A program made the position numbers and the translations under genes. 64,000 nt of DNA from Pyxidicoccus sp. MSG2 (lineage in GTDB: Bacteria > Myxococcota > Myxococcia > Myxococcales > Myxococcaceae): positions 6,900,001-6,964,000 of the forward strand of contig NZ_JAPNKC010000001.1 in assembly GCF_026626705.1 (NCBI RefSeq). The letters are read 5' to 3'. Positions 43,615 through 52,854 of the stretch are shown in pieces; positions within the stretch are counted from its first letter, which is position 1, and each line of letters starts with the position of its first letter. Under the pieces are notes generated by a model. The model searched no databases, was not told where the DNA came from, and saw nothing but the letters and a program-made list of their open reading frames with translations.

Positions 43615-44822
43615 ATGCGACGCCTTGCCCCGATGCTGCTCGCCGCGCTCGCCGTCCTGGCGGCCGCCTGCGAGAAGAAGACGCAGCCCGCCCCGTCCGG
43701 TGAGGGCGGCGCGCAGACCGCGCAGCAGGCACAGCCCGCCCCTGGTGGTGAGACACCCGCGGGCTCCGACGTCATCCTCCTGGGCCAGGTGGGCGCGCTC
43801 ACCGGCGGCCAGGCCACCTTCGGCATCTCCACGCGCAACGGCATCGAGATGGCCATCAAGGAGGCCAACGCCGCGGGCGGCGTGAAGGGCAAGAAGCTGG
43901 CCATCCGCGTCTACGACAACCAGAGCAAGCCGGAGGAGGCCGCGCAGGCCGCCACCCGCCTGATTACGCAGGACAAGGTGGTGCTCATCCTCGGTGACGT
44001 GGCCTCGTCCAACTCGCTGGCCATGGCGGAGAAGGCGCAGGCCGCGGGCGTGCCGATGATTACGCCCTCGTCCACCAACACCACCGTCACGCAGAAGGGC
44101 GACTTCATCTTTCGCGTCTGCTTCATCGACCCGTTCCAGGGCTACGTCATGGCGAAGTTCGCCCGGGAGAACCTGAAGCTGGGCAAGGTGGCGGTGCTCC
44201 AGGACAACAAGAGCGCCTACTCCATCGACCTGTCGGACGTCTTCACGCGCAAGTTCACGGAGATGGGCGGCAAGGTCGCCACCACGGAGAGCTACAGCCA
44301 GGGCGACACGGACTACCGCGCGCAGCTCACCGCCATCCGCAAGACGCAGCCGGACGGCATCTACGTGCCGGGCTACTACAGCGAGGTGGGCATCATCGCC
44401 CGCCAGGCGCGCGAGGTGGGCCTCAAGGTTCCGCTGATGGGCGGCGACGGCTGGGACTCCGAGAAGCTCTTCGAGCTGGGCGGCAGCGCCATCCAGGGCA
44501 GCTACTTCTCCAACCACTACTCGCCGGACAACCCGGACCCGCGCGTGCAGAAGTTCATCTCCGACTACAAGGCCGCCTACGGCGGCGTGCCGGACGCGCT
44601 GGCGGCGCTGGGCTACGACGCGGCCCGCGTGGCGATTGAAGCCCTCCGGCGCGCCAAGGATTTGAGCGGCCCGGCCGTGCGCGACGCCATCGCCCAGACG
44701 AAGGACTTCCCCGGGGTGGCGGGCACCATCACCCTGGACGACAAGCGCAACGCCGTGAAGTCCGCCGTCGTCCTCAAGGTCGGGGACGGCAAGACCGAGT
44801 ACGTCACCACCGTCAATCCCTA

Positions 44823-44823
<1 letters not shown>
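43615..44823 (+). CDS. livJ: Branched-chain amino-acid ABC transporter binding lipoprotein
   Basis: 402-residue periplasmic binding protein, lipid-anchored (MRRLAPMLLAALAVLAAAC, lipid Cys near 19). The mature fold is of the LivJ/type I periplasmic kind: ILLGQVGALTGGQATFGISTRNGIEMAIKEAN, VLILGDVASSNSLAMAEKAQAAGVPMITPSST, VPLMGGDGWDS. It captures amino acids or related solutes for the LivHMGF membrane complex. The stop overlaps the livH start (TAATG). Ligand specificity cannot be read from the sequence; leucine-like amino acids or amides are typical. Confidence 0.9.
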
Positions 44824-45742
<919 letters not shown>

Positions 45743-45743
<1 letters not shown>

Positions 45744-46807
45744 TGGAGACCCCCGCGCTTCCCGTTCCCGAGGCCCGCTCCGCCATTCCGCCCTCGCTGC
45801 GCGGCATCCTCCCCGTGTTGGTGGCGCTGCCCGTGCTGGCGCTGTTCCAGTGGGTGACCAACGAGTCCCCCTTCGCCGTGTACCTCCTGTCGGTGATGGG
45901 GGTGAACATCATCCTCGCGGTGAGCCTCAACATCGTGAACGGCATGACGGGCCAGTTCTCCATCGGCCATGCGGGCTTCATGGCGGTGGGGGCCTACATC
46001 TCCGGCGTGCTGTCGCTGAACCTCAAGGAGGTGGCGCTGTCCTTCCTCCCGGTGGTGGCCAGCGACCAGGTGCTCTTCACGGTGGCGCTGCTGGCGGGCG
46101 GGCTCGCCGCGGCGGCCTGCGGCTTCCTGGTGGGCCTGCCTTCGCTGCGGCTGCGCGGCGACTACCTGGCGATTGTCACGCTGGGCTTCGGCGAAATCAT
46201 CCGCGTGGTGGTGCAGAACACGAACGCGTTCGGCCGCGCGCTGGGCCTGTCCGGCATCCCCCAGTACTCCAGCCCGTACATGATCTACTTCTGGGTCTTC
46301 CTCACGGTGCTGGTGGCGCGGCGCATCGCCGGCTCCAGCCATGGCCGCAGCCTGTGGGCCATCCGCGAGGACGAAGTCGCCGCCGAGGCGATGGGCGTGG
46401 ACACCACGGGCTACAAGGTCCGCTCGTTCGTCATCTCCTCGTTCTTCGCGGGCATCGCTGGCGGGCTGTTCGCGCACTTCGTGCCCATCATCAACCCCGG
46501 CTCCTTCACCTTCGTGAAGTCGATGGAAATCGTCGTCATGGTGGTGCTGGGCGGCCTGGGCTCCACCACGGGCGCCATCGTCGCGGCCATCTTCCTCACG
46601 CTGCTGCCGGAGGGCCTGCGCTCGGCGTTCAACCTGCTGGGCACGGAGAGCACGCTGGCGCAGAAGGTGGACCAGATTCGCATGCCCATCTACGGCCTGC
46701 TGCTGGTGGTGCTGATGCTGTCGCGGCCGCAAGGCCTGTTCGGTACCCGGGAACTCTGGGACGTGCTGCCGCGGTGGATTCCGCGCCGGCGCAGGGGGCT
46801 GTCGTGA
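45743..46807 (+). CDS. livM: Branched-chain amino-acid ABC permease LivM
   Basis: 354 residues, about ten hydrophobic segments. Diagnostic stretch NIILAVSLNIVNGMTGQFSIGHAGFMAVGAY, then LRGDYLAIVTLGFGEIIRVV, and the coupling loop AIREDEVAAEAMGVDTTGYKVR. Partner of LivH in the membrane channel. The start shares a base with the livH stop (TGATG), and the stop overlaps livG (GTGA). Confidence 0.93.
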
Positions 46808-47685
46808 GCACGGCGGTGCAGGCGAATCGAGACTCCCGGCCCCCGCTGCTCCAGGCGGACGGGGTGAGCATCCAGTTCGGCGGCCTCAAGGCGCTGACGG
46901 ACTTCTCCCTCACCGTCCGCCAGGGAGATTTGCTGGGCCTCATCGGTCCCAACGGCGCAGGCAAGTCCACCGCGTTCAACGTGCTCACCGGCGTGTACCA
47001 GCCCTCCCAGGGCGAGGTGCGCGTGGCCGGGCAGCGGGTGAACGGGCGCAAGCCGCATCAAATCAACCACCTGGGCCTGGCGCGCACCTTCCAGAACATC
47101 CGTCTGTTCCGCGCGCTCACCGCGCTGGACAACGTGAAGGTGGCGTGCCGGGCGCAGGGCGCGCTGCACCCGACGGGGATGGGCGCGTCCGCGAAGCTGC
47201 GCAACGCGCTCGTCAACTACCGCGACTGGTGGCGGGCGCTGATGCTCACCCCGCACTTCCAGGCGGAGGAGCGGGAATTGACGCGGCAGGCGGAGCACCT
47301 GCTGGAGGTCATGGGCCTGTCGCACCGCCGCGACGAGGAGGCGCGCAACCTGCCCTACGGCGAGCAGCGCCGGCTGGAGATTGCGCGCGCGCTGGGCACG
47401 AAGCCCCGCGTGCTGCTCCTGGACGAGCCCGCCGCGGGCATGAACACCCGCGAGAAGGCGGACCTGATGGTGCTCATCCGCAAGCTGCGCGACGACTTCA
47501 AGCTCGGCGTGCTGGTCATCGAGCACGACATGAAGCTGGTCATGGGCATCTGCGAGCACATCACCGTGCTGGACCACGGCGAGACGATTTCCCGGGGCGC
47601 TCCGGCGGAGGTTCGCGGCGACCGGAAGGTCATCGAGGCGTACCTGGGTGACAGCTACCTGGAGAGCCACGGAGGGGCGGCGTGA
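46804..47685 (+). CDS. livG: Branched-chain amino-acid ABC ATPase LivG
   Basis: 293-residue ATP-binding subunit starting at a GTG inside the livM stop. Walker A GPNGAGKS, Q-loop in RTFQNIRLF, signature-type LPYGEQRRLEIARALG, Walker B VLLLDEPAAGMN and the switch His in VIEHDMKLVM are all present. A roughly 30-residue insert (GMGASAKLRNALVNYRDWWR) before the signature is typical of LivG. It powers import together with LivF. Confidence 0.94.
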   Translation: MSTAVQANRDSRPPLLQADGVSIQFGGLKALTDFSLTVRQGDLLGLIGPNGAGKSTAFNVLTGVYQPSQGEVRVAGQRVNGRKPHQINHLGLARTFQNIRLFRALTALDNVKVACRAQGALHPTGMGASAKLRNALVNYRDWWRALMLTPHFQAEERELTRQAEHLLEVMGLSHRRDEEARNLPYGEQRRLEIARALGTKPRVLLLDEPAAGMNTREKADLMVLIRKLRDDFKLGVLVIEHDMKLVMGICEHITVLDHGETISRGAPAEVRGDRKVIEAYLGDSYLESHGGAA

Positions 47686-48437
47686 GCGAGGCTCAGGTGA
47701 AGACGCTGGGCGAGCGCCGGGCCTTCCCGCCGCTCCTGGCGGTGGACGGCATCAAGGTGCACTACGGCGCCATCCAGGCGCTCAAGGGCGTGTCGCTGAC
47801 GGTGGGCAAGGGCGAGGTGGTGGCCCTCATCGGCGCCAACGGCGCGGGCAAGACGAGCACCCTGCGCGCGGTGAGCGGCATGCTCAAGCCCAGCGCGGGC
47901 CGGATTACGCTCGAGGGCAAGGACACCACGTCCCTCAAGGCGCACCAGCTGGTGCCGCGCGGCATGGCGCACGCGCCGGAGGGCCGGGGCGTGTTCCCCA
48001 ACCTCACCGTGCTGGAGAACCTGGAGCTGGGCGCGTACCTGCGCAAGGACGCAGCCGGCATCCAGCAGGATTTGGAGAAGGGCTTCACGCTCTTCCCGGT
48101 GCTCAAGGAGCGCCGCAAGCAGCTGGCGGGCACGCTGTCCGGCGGCGAGCAGCAGATGCTCGCCATCGCCCGTGCGCTCCTGAGCCGGCCCCAGTTGCTG
48201 CTCCTGGACGAGCCCTCGCTGGGCCTGGCGCCGCAGGTGACGGAGACCATCTTCCGCACCCTGCGCGAGGTGAACGCCACCGGGGTGAGCGTGCTGCTGG
48301 TGGAGCAGAACGCCCACCTCGCGCTCAACTGCGCCCACTACGGCTACGTGCTGGAGACGGGCGAGGTGGCGATGGCGGGCCCCGGCAAGGCGCTGCTGGA
48401 CAGCCCCGAGGTCCGTCGCGCCTACCTGGGCGAGTAG
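47682..48437 (+). CDS. livF: Branched-chain amino-acid ABC ATPase LivF
   Basis: 251-residue second ATPase, GTG start overlapping livG by 4 bp. Walker A GANGAGKT, APEGRGVFPNLTVLENLELGA, signature LSGGEQQMLAIARAL, Walker B LLLLDEPSLGLAP and LLVEQNAHLAL. It is the last gene of the tight liv cluster; all five genes overlap, so subunits are made together. Confidence 0.94.
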   Translation: MSEAQVKTLGERRAFPPLLAVDGIKVHYGAIQALKGVSLTVGKGEVVALIGANGAGKTSTLRAVSGMLKPSAGRITLEGKDTTSLKAHQLVPRGMAHAPEGRGVFPNLTVLENLELGAYLRKDAAGIQQDLEKGFTLFPVLKERRKQLAGTLSGGEQQMLAIARALLSRPQLLLLDEPSLGLAPQVTETIFRTLREVNATGVSVLLVEQNAHLALNCAHYGYVLETGEVAMAGPGKALLDSPEVRRAYLGE

Positions 48438-48441
48438 ACCG

Positions 48442-48467
48442 GGAGGACGGGTCAGCCGTTACGTCCT
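48442..48467 (+). terminator. Possible terminator after liv operon
   Basis: A 7-bp stem GAGGACG/CGTCCTC with a 12-nt loop starts 4 bp after the livF stop. No T tract follows. It is weak alone, but the position is right. Confidence 0.4.
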
Positions 48468-48600
48468 CTCGCTGACGCTCCCTGGCCGTTGAAGTCGCAT
48501 TGAAACTGGCAAGCCCCCGAATCTCGGGTAGTCAGCAGGCAAGCAGTTCGTCTAGCGTCCTAAGACGCACCGCGTTCAACCACAATTAGGAAGCGTGCCC

Positions 48601-49368
48601 ATGCCTTCGTTGTCCCGCCTCCTCGCCGCCGTTGCCACCATCGCGCTGATTGCCGCCGCGTGCGCCGGTCAGCAGAAGACCGACAACCAGCAAGCCTCCT
48701 CCACCATCGAGGAGATTCCCAACGAGGGCGGCGACAACTCGGCCCCCCCGGTAGACACCGGCCCGCAGCTGGCCACCGTGAATGCGGAGGAGGGCTTCTC
48801 CGTGAAGATGCCCGGCCAGCCGCAGGTGCAGCGGCAGAAGGTCACCATTCCGGCGGGCGACGTGGCCACGGCCGCGTACTCGCTCCAGACTCCGGAAGGC
48901 GTCATCTTCTCCGTCAGCATCGCGGACTACCCGGAGAAGGTCGTCGCCGCGCGTCCCGCGGAGGCCTTCCTCAACGAGGGCCGTGACGGCCTCACCAACC
49001 AGCTCAAGGGCACCGTCAGCAACGAGCAGGAAGTCACCATCGACGGCTACCCCGGCAAGTCCTACACGGTGTCCTCGCCCAACGGCGAGGTGAAGGCGCG
49101 CAACTACCTGGTGGGCCCGCGCCTCTACACCATGCTCGTCCTCTACAACCCGAGCATCGGCGCGCCGGGCTCGGACGACTTCCTCGGCTCGCTGGCGCTC
49201 GTCAACCCGCCGCCGCCGGTGCAGCGCGCCGGCGCGGCTGGCGCGGATGCCGGCACGGCCGACGCTGGCCTGACGGCCGCCGACAGCGGCGCGGTCATCG
49301 AGCCGGTGGCCGACGCGGGCACCGCCGCTCCGGACGCGGGCGCCACCCGCCGCCGCCGCACGAAGTAG
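48601..49368 (+). CDS. Putative lipoprotein of unknown function
   Basis: 255 residues; ATG 48601 has AGGAAG at better spacing than the GTG at 48595. Lipobox LIAAAC near residue 21. Residues 55-205 form a compact domain (EEGFSVKMPGQPQVQRQ, VIFSVSIADYPEKV, IDGYPGKSYTVSSPNGEVKARNYLVGPRLYTMLV) that resembles small beta-rich envelope proteins which bind hydrophobic ligands, but I cannot name the family. The tail is Ala/Asp/Gly-rich and ends in a basic RRRRTK. It is followed by strong hairpins. Confidence 0.78.
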   Translation: MPSLSRLLAAVATIALIAAACAGQQKTDNQQASSTIEEIPNEGGDNSAPPVDTGPQLATVNAEEGFSVKMPGQPQVQRQKVTIPAGDVATAAYSLQTPEGVIFSVSIADYPEKVVAARPAEAFLNEGRDGLTNQLKGTVSNEQEVTIDGYPGKSYTVSSPNGEVKARNYLVGPRLYTMLVLYNPSIGAPGSDDFLGSLALVNPPPPVQRAGAAGADAGTADAGLTAADSGAVIEPVADAGTAAPDAGATRRRRTK

Positions 49369-49379
49369 TCCGTTGCTCC

Positions 49380-49409
49380 GCGCACGCTCCCTCGCGAGGG
49401 AGCGTGCGC
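49380..49409. terminator. Perfect 30-bp palindrome
   Basis: GCGCACGCTCCCTCG followed directly by its exact reverse complement, 12 bp after the lipoprotein stop. As RNA it forms a 13-bp or longer hairpin with a very small loop. It is probably a transcript end or 3' stabiliser; no T tract. Confidence 0.55.
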
Positions 49410-49415
49410 CAGGTC

Positions 49416-49433
49416 CGCTCCCACGAGGGAGCG
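49416..49433. terminator. Second hairpin after the lipoprotein gene
   Basis: CGCTCCC-ACGA-GGGAGCG, a partial copy of the arm of the preceding palindrome (same GCTCCC/GGGAGC core). The pair looks like a duplicated hairpin unit. The rest of the gap to 49560 shows nothing clear. Confidence 0.45.
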
Positions 49434-49560
49434 TGAGCCGGGCGGCAGGCAGCCTGGCGGGCTCGCCGTATGGGGCCATGTGGTTGTATTGAGCCGGTTT
49501 CCTTCCCTGTACCCCAGCCCTAGCTTCCCCTCCGGGGCGTAGACGAGGAGGGGGACAGGA

Positions 49561-52017
49561 ATGACGGGGCTGGCTGGTGCCCTGCTCGCCGCGGTGCTCG
49601 CGGCAGGCGGGACGTCGCTGGTACCGGTGAGCGGGGGCAATGCCCTCACGCTCCCGGCACAGCGCCACATTGTTCGAATCGAGACAGGCTCAGGACGTCC
49701 TCCCACGTGGCTGGTGGCCATCCAGCACGGGGGCCGGGAGGGCAAGGGGCTGGTGCTGTACCGCTCCGAGGATGGGCTTCGCTCGCTGCGGCGCGTGGCG
49801 GACGTCCAGTCGGACCCGACGCACGCGGACCGGGCGGAGTTGCTCGCGGTGGGGCGGGACGTGGCCCTCGTGTATTCGTACGAGGACCCCACGCTGGCGC
49901 CCTCGCGGTGGCATGACGTGTACTTCCAGTGGTGGCGCTACCAGTCCGGCTCGGACACGTGGACGCCGCAGCCGGCGGTGCGCGTGCTGGACACGCCGGA
50001 CGACAACACGGGCTTCTCCCGGGCGCTGCTGGCGAGGGACTCGCAAGGGCGGTTCTGGGTGCAGGCCTTCCGGCTGGAGCGCGACGGCACCTCCACGGCG
50101 GTGGTGTCGGTGTCCACGGACGGCGGCGCCACCTTCACGCGGCAGCCGGACCTGGGGAAGGTGAAGCACCGGGGCGGCGGGCGGCTGTTGAGCGTGGGCT
50201 CGCGGCTCGTCTTCTTCTACGCCATGCACGACGGCTTCGAGCCCACGCGCATGCGCATCCGCGACGACTCGGACCCGCTGGACACGTGGGGCCCGGTGCG
50301 CGACGCGTTCTCCGACGGCATCTACCACGGCGCCGCGCTGAGCGCGGTGGCGGACGGGAAGGGCGGCATCGACCTCGTCTACAAGGACGAGACGGAGAAG
50401 CTCTACTACCGGCACTTCGACGGCACGTCCTTCGGGCCGCGCATCCTGGTGGAGGGCACGTCGGACTGGGCCATGCAGGCGGCCACCACGCGCATCGGTG
50501 ACACGCTGTATGTCTTCTACAACCGCATGCGCGTGCTGAACGAGCACTACGAGCTGCGCGTGCGCGTGCTGAAGGACGGGAGCTTCGGCAGCGCGGTGAC
50601 GCTCGACGGGGACGAGACGTTCAAGGGCTACCTCAACGCGGTGGACGTGCTGCCCGCGGACAGCACCGAGGTGCCGTGCCTCTTCGGCGAGGCGCCCGAT
50701 GCCAGCAATTGGGGCACCGTGTCCCGCGTGGCGCTCTCCGTCACGCCGCAGCCGGTGCCGGATGGCGGGACGGACGGTGGCACTCCGCCGCCGGATGGTG
50801 GCACCGGGACGGATGGAGGCACTGGCACGGATGGTGGCACCGGGACGGATGGAGGCGCTCCGGGCACGGACGGCGGTACGAGCACGGACGGTGGCACGCC
50901 AGGCGACGACGGTGGCACGACCACCGACGGAGGCACGCCGGGCACCGACGGTGGCACGAGCACGGACGGCGGCACGCCGCTGCCGGACGGTGGCACGTCG
51001 GGGCCCATCACGCTGGAGCCCGTGTACACGAACACCACGCACGAGGTGCTCGCGGTGGACGGCGCGGGCACGGTGTATGCGCTGGCGCTCGACGGGAGCC
51101 GCTCGAACCTGGTGGCGAGCACGGACGGCGGGCGCACCTTCGCGGCGCGTGGGCAGAACGGCGGCAACCTCTGGGTGATGACCGCGATGAAGAACGGCAC
51201 GCTGCTCGCGGTGGCGAGCCGCAGCGGCGCCTACCAGCTCCAGCGCTCGACGGATGGCGGGCGCAACTGGGGCAACGCGGTGAGCCTGGGGAACTACCGC
51301 GCCTACGGTCCGCGCAGCTTCGCGGAGCTGGGGAGCACCTGGTTCTTCCTCGAGTACCAGACCTTCACCTCGTCCAACACGCCGATACGGCTGTGGGCCA
51401 GCAGCGACGGCGGGGCCACGTGGGCGGTGCGTTCCACGCTCACCGCGCACCGGCATGGCTACTCGCTCTTCGTGGACGCGACGACGGGCGCGCTGTGGGC
51501 GACGATGGGGAGCAGCAGTGCGCAGTCGGCGGTGCTCCGCTCCACGGACGGCGGGCGGAACTGGACGGGCATCTTCAGCGGCTACGCGGCCAACGGAGTC
51601 GCGGGTGCGGTGCAGGCGGATGGCTCGCTGTTGCTGGGCCAGTCCACGCTGTACGAGCCCGAGCACCCGAAGCTGCTGCGCCTCTTCCCGAGCGGCCGCG
51701 TGGACGCGCTGCTGCAACTGCCCGGCCCCGCGTACTCCTTCATGGCCGTGCCCGGTGGCGGCCAGGCCATGGGCACGGGCTGGGCGAGCGCGGGAGACGT
51801 CCAGGCGCCAGGTGACCTCTACGCCCGTCTCTTCACGAGCGGAGACGGGGTGACCTGGCGCGAGGCGCTGCGCTACGAGCGGCTGAGCAGCAGTGCCTTC
51901 GCCCAGGCGGATGTGTGGGGCGTGCTGCCCTCGGGGGACCTGGTGGTGCGGATGGACAACGTGCGCGGCTTCGGCCCGTCCGGCCGCGGCTTCCAGGTGC
52001 TGAGAGTGAAGCGCTGA
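49561..52017 (+). CDS. Secreted sialidase/BNR-type repeat protein
   Basis: 818 residues with a GGAGGGGGACAG site before the ATG. A hydrophobic N-terminus (MTGLAGALLAAVLAAGGTSL) is the likely signal. The first beta-propeller-like domain (about 30-395) has BNR/Asp-box-like phrases (LYRSEDGLRSLRRV, VSTDGGATFTRQP). A linker of about 85 residues made of DGGT-type repeats follows (about 400-480), then a second propeller (about 485-815) with STDGGRTFAARG, STDGGRNWGNAV, SSDGGATWAVR and STDGGRNWTGIF. Catalytic residues of true sialidases were not found, so it may bind rather than cut glycans. Extracellular or surface role is inferred. Confidence 0.83.
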   Translation: MTGLAGALLAAVLAAGGTSLVPVSGGNALTLPAQRHIVRIETGSGRPPTWLVAIQHGGREGKGLVLYRSEDGLRSLRRVADVQSDPTHADRAELLAVGRDVALVYSYEDPTLAPSRWHDVYFQWWRYQSGSDTWTPQPAVRVLDTPDDNTGFSRALLARDSQGRFWVQAFRLERDGTSTAVVSVSTDGGATFTRQPDLGKVKHRGGGRLLSVGSRLVFFYAMHDGFEPTRMRIRDDSDPLDTWGPVRDAFSDGIYHGAALSAVADGKGGIDLVYKDETEKLYYRHFDGTSFGPRILVEGTSDWAMQAATTRIGDTLYVFYNRMRVLNEHYELRVRVLKDGSFGSAVTLDGDETFKGYLNAVDVLPADSTEVPCLFGEAPDASNWGTVSRVALSVTPQPVPDGGTDGGTPPPDGGTGTDGGTGTDGGTGTDGGAPGTDGGTSTDGGTPGDDGGTTTDGGTPGTDGGTSTDGGTPLPDGGTSGPITLEPVYTNTTHEVLAVDGAGTVYALALDGSRSNLVASTDGGRTFAARGQNGGNLWVMTAMKNGTLLAVASRSGAYQLQRSTDGGRNWGNAVSLGNYRAYGPRSFAELGSTWFFLEYQTFTSSNTPIRLWASSDGGATWAVRSTLTAHRHGYSLFVDATTGALWATMGSSSAQSAVLRSTDGGRNWTGIFSGYAANGVAGAVQADGSLLLGQSTLYEPEHPKLLRLFPSGRVDALLQLPGPAYSFMAVPGGGQAMGTGWASAGDVQAPGDLYARLFTSGDGVTWREALRYERLSSSAFAQADVWGVLPSGDLVVRMDNVRGFGPSGRGFQVLRVKR

Positions 52018-52080
52018 GCAGCCCCTTGGGTTACACCTCCTGGTGCGCGGTGCCCGCCGCACCGCCGGGAGGTGGTCGCC

Positions 52081-52848
52081 ATGTGGGACCCGTCGCAGTA
52101 CTCGCACTTCCGTGACGAGAGGAAGCGTCCCTTCTTCGAATTGCTGATGCGCGTGGACGTGGATGCGCCCGCGCAGGTGGCGGACCTGGGCTGCGGCACC
52201 GGAGATTTGACGCGCGTGCTCGCCGGACGGTGGAAGGACGCGCGGGTGTACGGCGTGGACTCGTCGGATGCGATGGTGGAGGAAGCACGCCGCCGTCCGC
52301 CGCCGGAGTCCCTGCGCTTCGAGGTGGCGGACCTCGCGGGCTGGGAGCCTCCCGCGCCGCTGGACGTGCTCGTCTCCAACGCGGCGCTGCACTGGGTGCC
52401 GGACCACGGTGCGCTGTTGAAGCAACTGGTGGCGAAGCTGGCACTGCACGGGGTGCTGGCCTTCCAGGTGCCGGCCAACTTCGAGGCGCCCTCGCACCGG
52501 CACATCGACGAGGTACGGGCCCTGCCGCGCTTCGCTCCGAAGCTGGAGTCGGTGCGCCGGGGGCACGCGGAGTCGCTCGCGACGTATGAGGCGTGGCTGT
52601 CCGACCTGGGAACGACGGTGGACGCTTGGGAGACGGCGTACCTGCACGTGCTGCCGGGCGAGGACGCGGTGCTCCAGTGGCTGCTGGGCACCACGCTGCG
52701 GCCCGTGCTGGCGGCGCTGGGGCCGGAGGAGGGCAGGGACTTCCTCGACACGCTGAAGCCCCTGCTGCGCCAGTCCTACCCGAAGCACGCGCGAGGCACG
52801 CCGTACCTCTTCAGCCGCCGCTTCGTGGTGGCGCGGCGGATGCGCTGA
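52081..52848 (+). CDS. tam: Trans-aconitate 2-methyltransferase-like protein
   Basis: 255-residue SAM-dependent methyltransferase. Family phrases: MWDPSQYSHFRDERKRPFFELL at the start, motif I VADLGCGTGDLTRVLA, YGVDSSDAMVEEAR, VSNAALHWVPDH, and FQVPANFEAPSH. Tam esterifies trans-aconitate, a damaging by-product of aconitase; substrate identity is inferred from the family. ATG 52081 has GGGAGG 8 nt upstream, better than the GTG at 52072. The stop lies 6 bp from the stop of the convergent lipoprotein gene. Confidence 0.88.
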   Translation: MWDPSQYSHFRDERKRPFFELLMRVDVDAPAQVADLGCGTGDLTRVLAGRWKDARVYGVDSSDAMVEEARRRPPPESLRFEVADLAGWEPPAPLDVLVSNAALHWVPDHGALLKQLVAKLALHGVLAFQVPANFEAPSHRHIDEVRALPRFAPKLESVRRGHAESLATYEAWLSDLGTTVDAWETAYLHVLPGEDAVLQWLLGTTLRPVLAALGPEEGRDFLDTLKPLLRQSYPKHARGTPYLFSRRFVVARRMR

Positions 52849-52854
52849 GCCGCG

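Noticed and set aside
49561..52017. A true sialidase
   Set aside because: Asp-box repeats are present, but I could not find the arginine triad and catalytic Tyr/Glu arrangement, so only a BNR-type propeller is claimed.
49690..52788. A minus-strand open frame of over 1,000 codons
   Set aside because: It is antisense to the sialidase-type and Tam genes, both well supported; its composition is typical of a GC-rich shadow frame.
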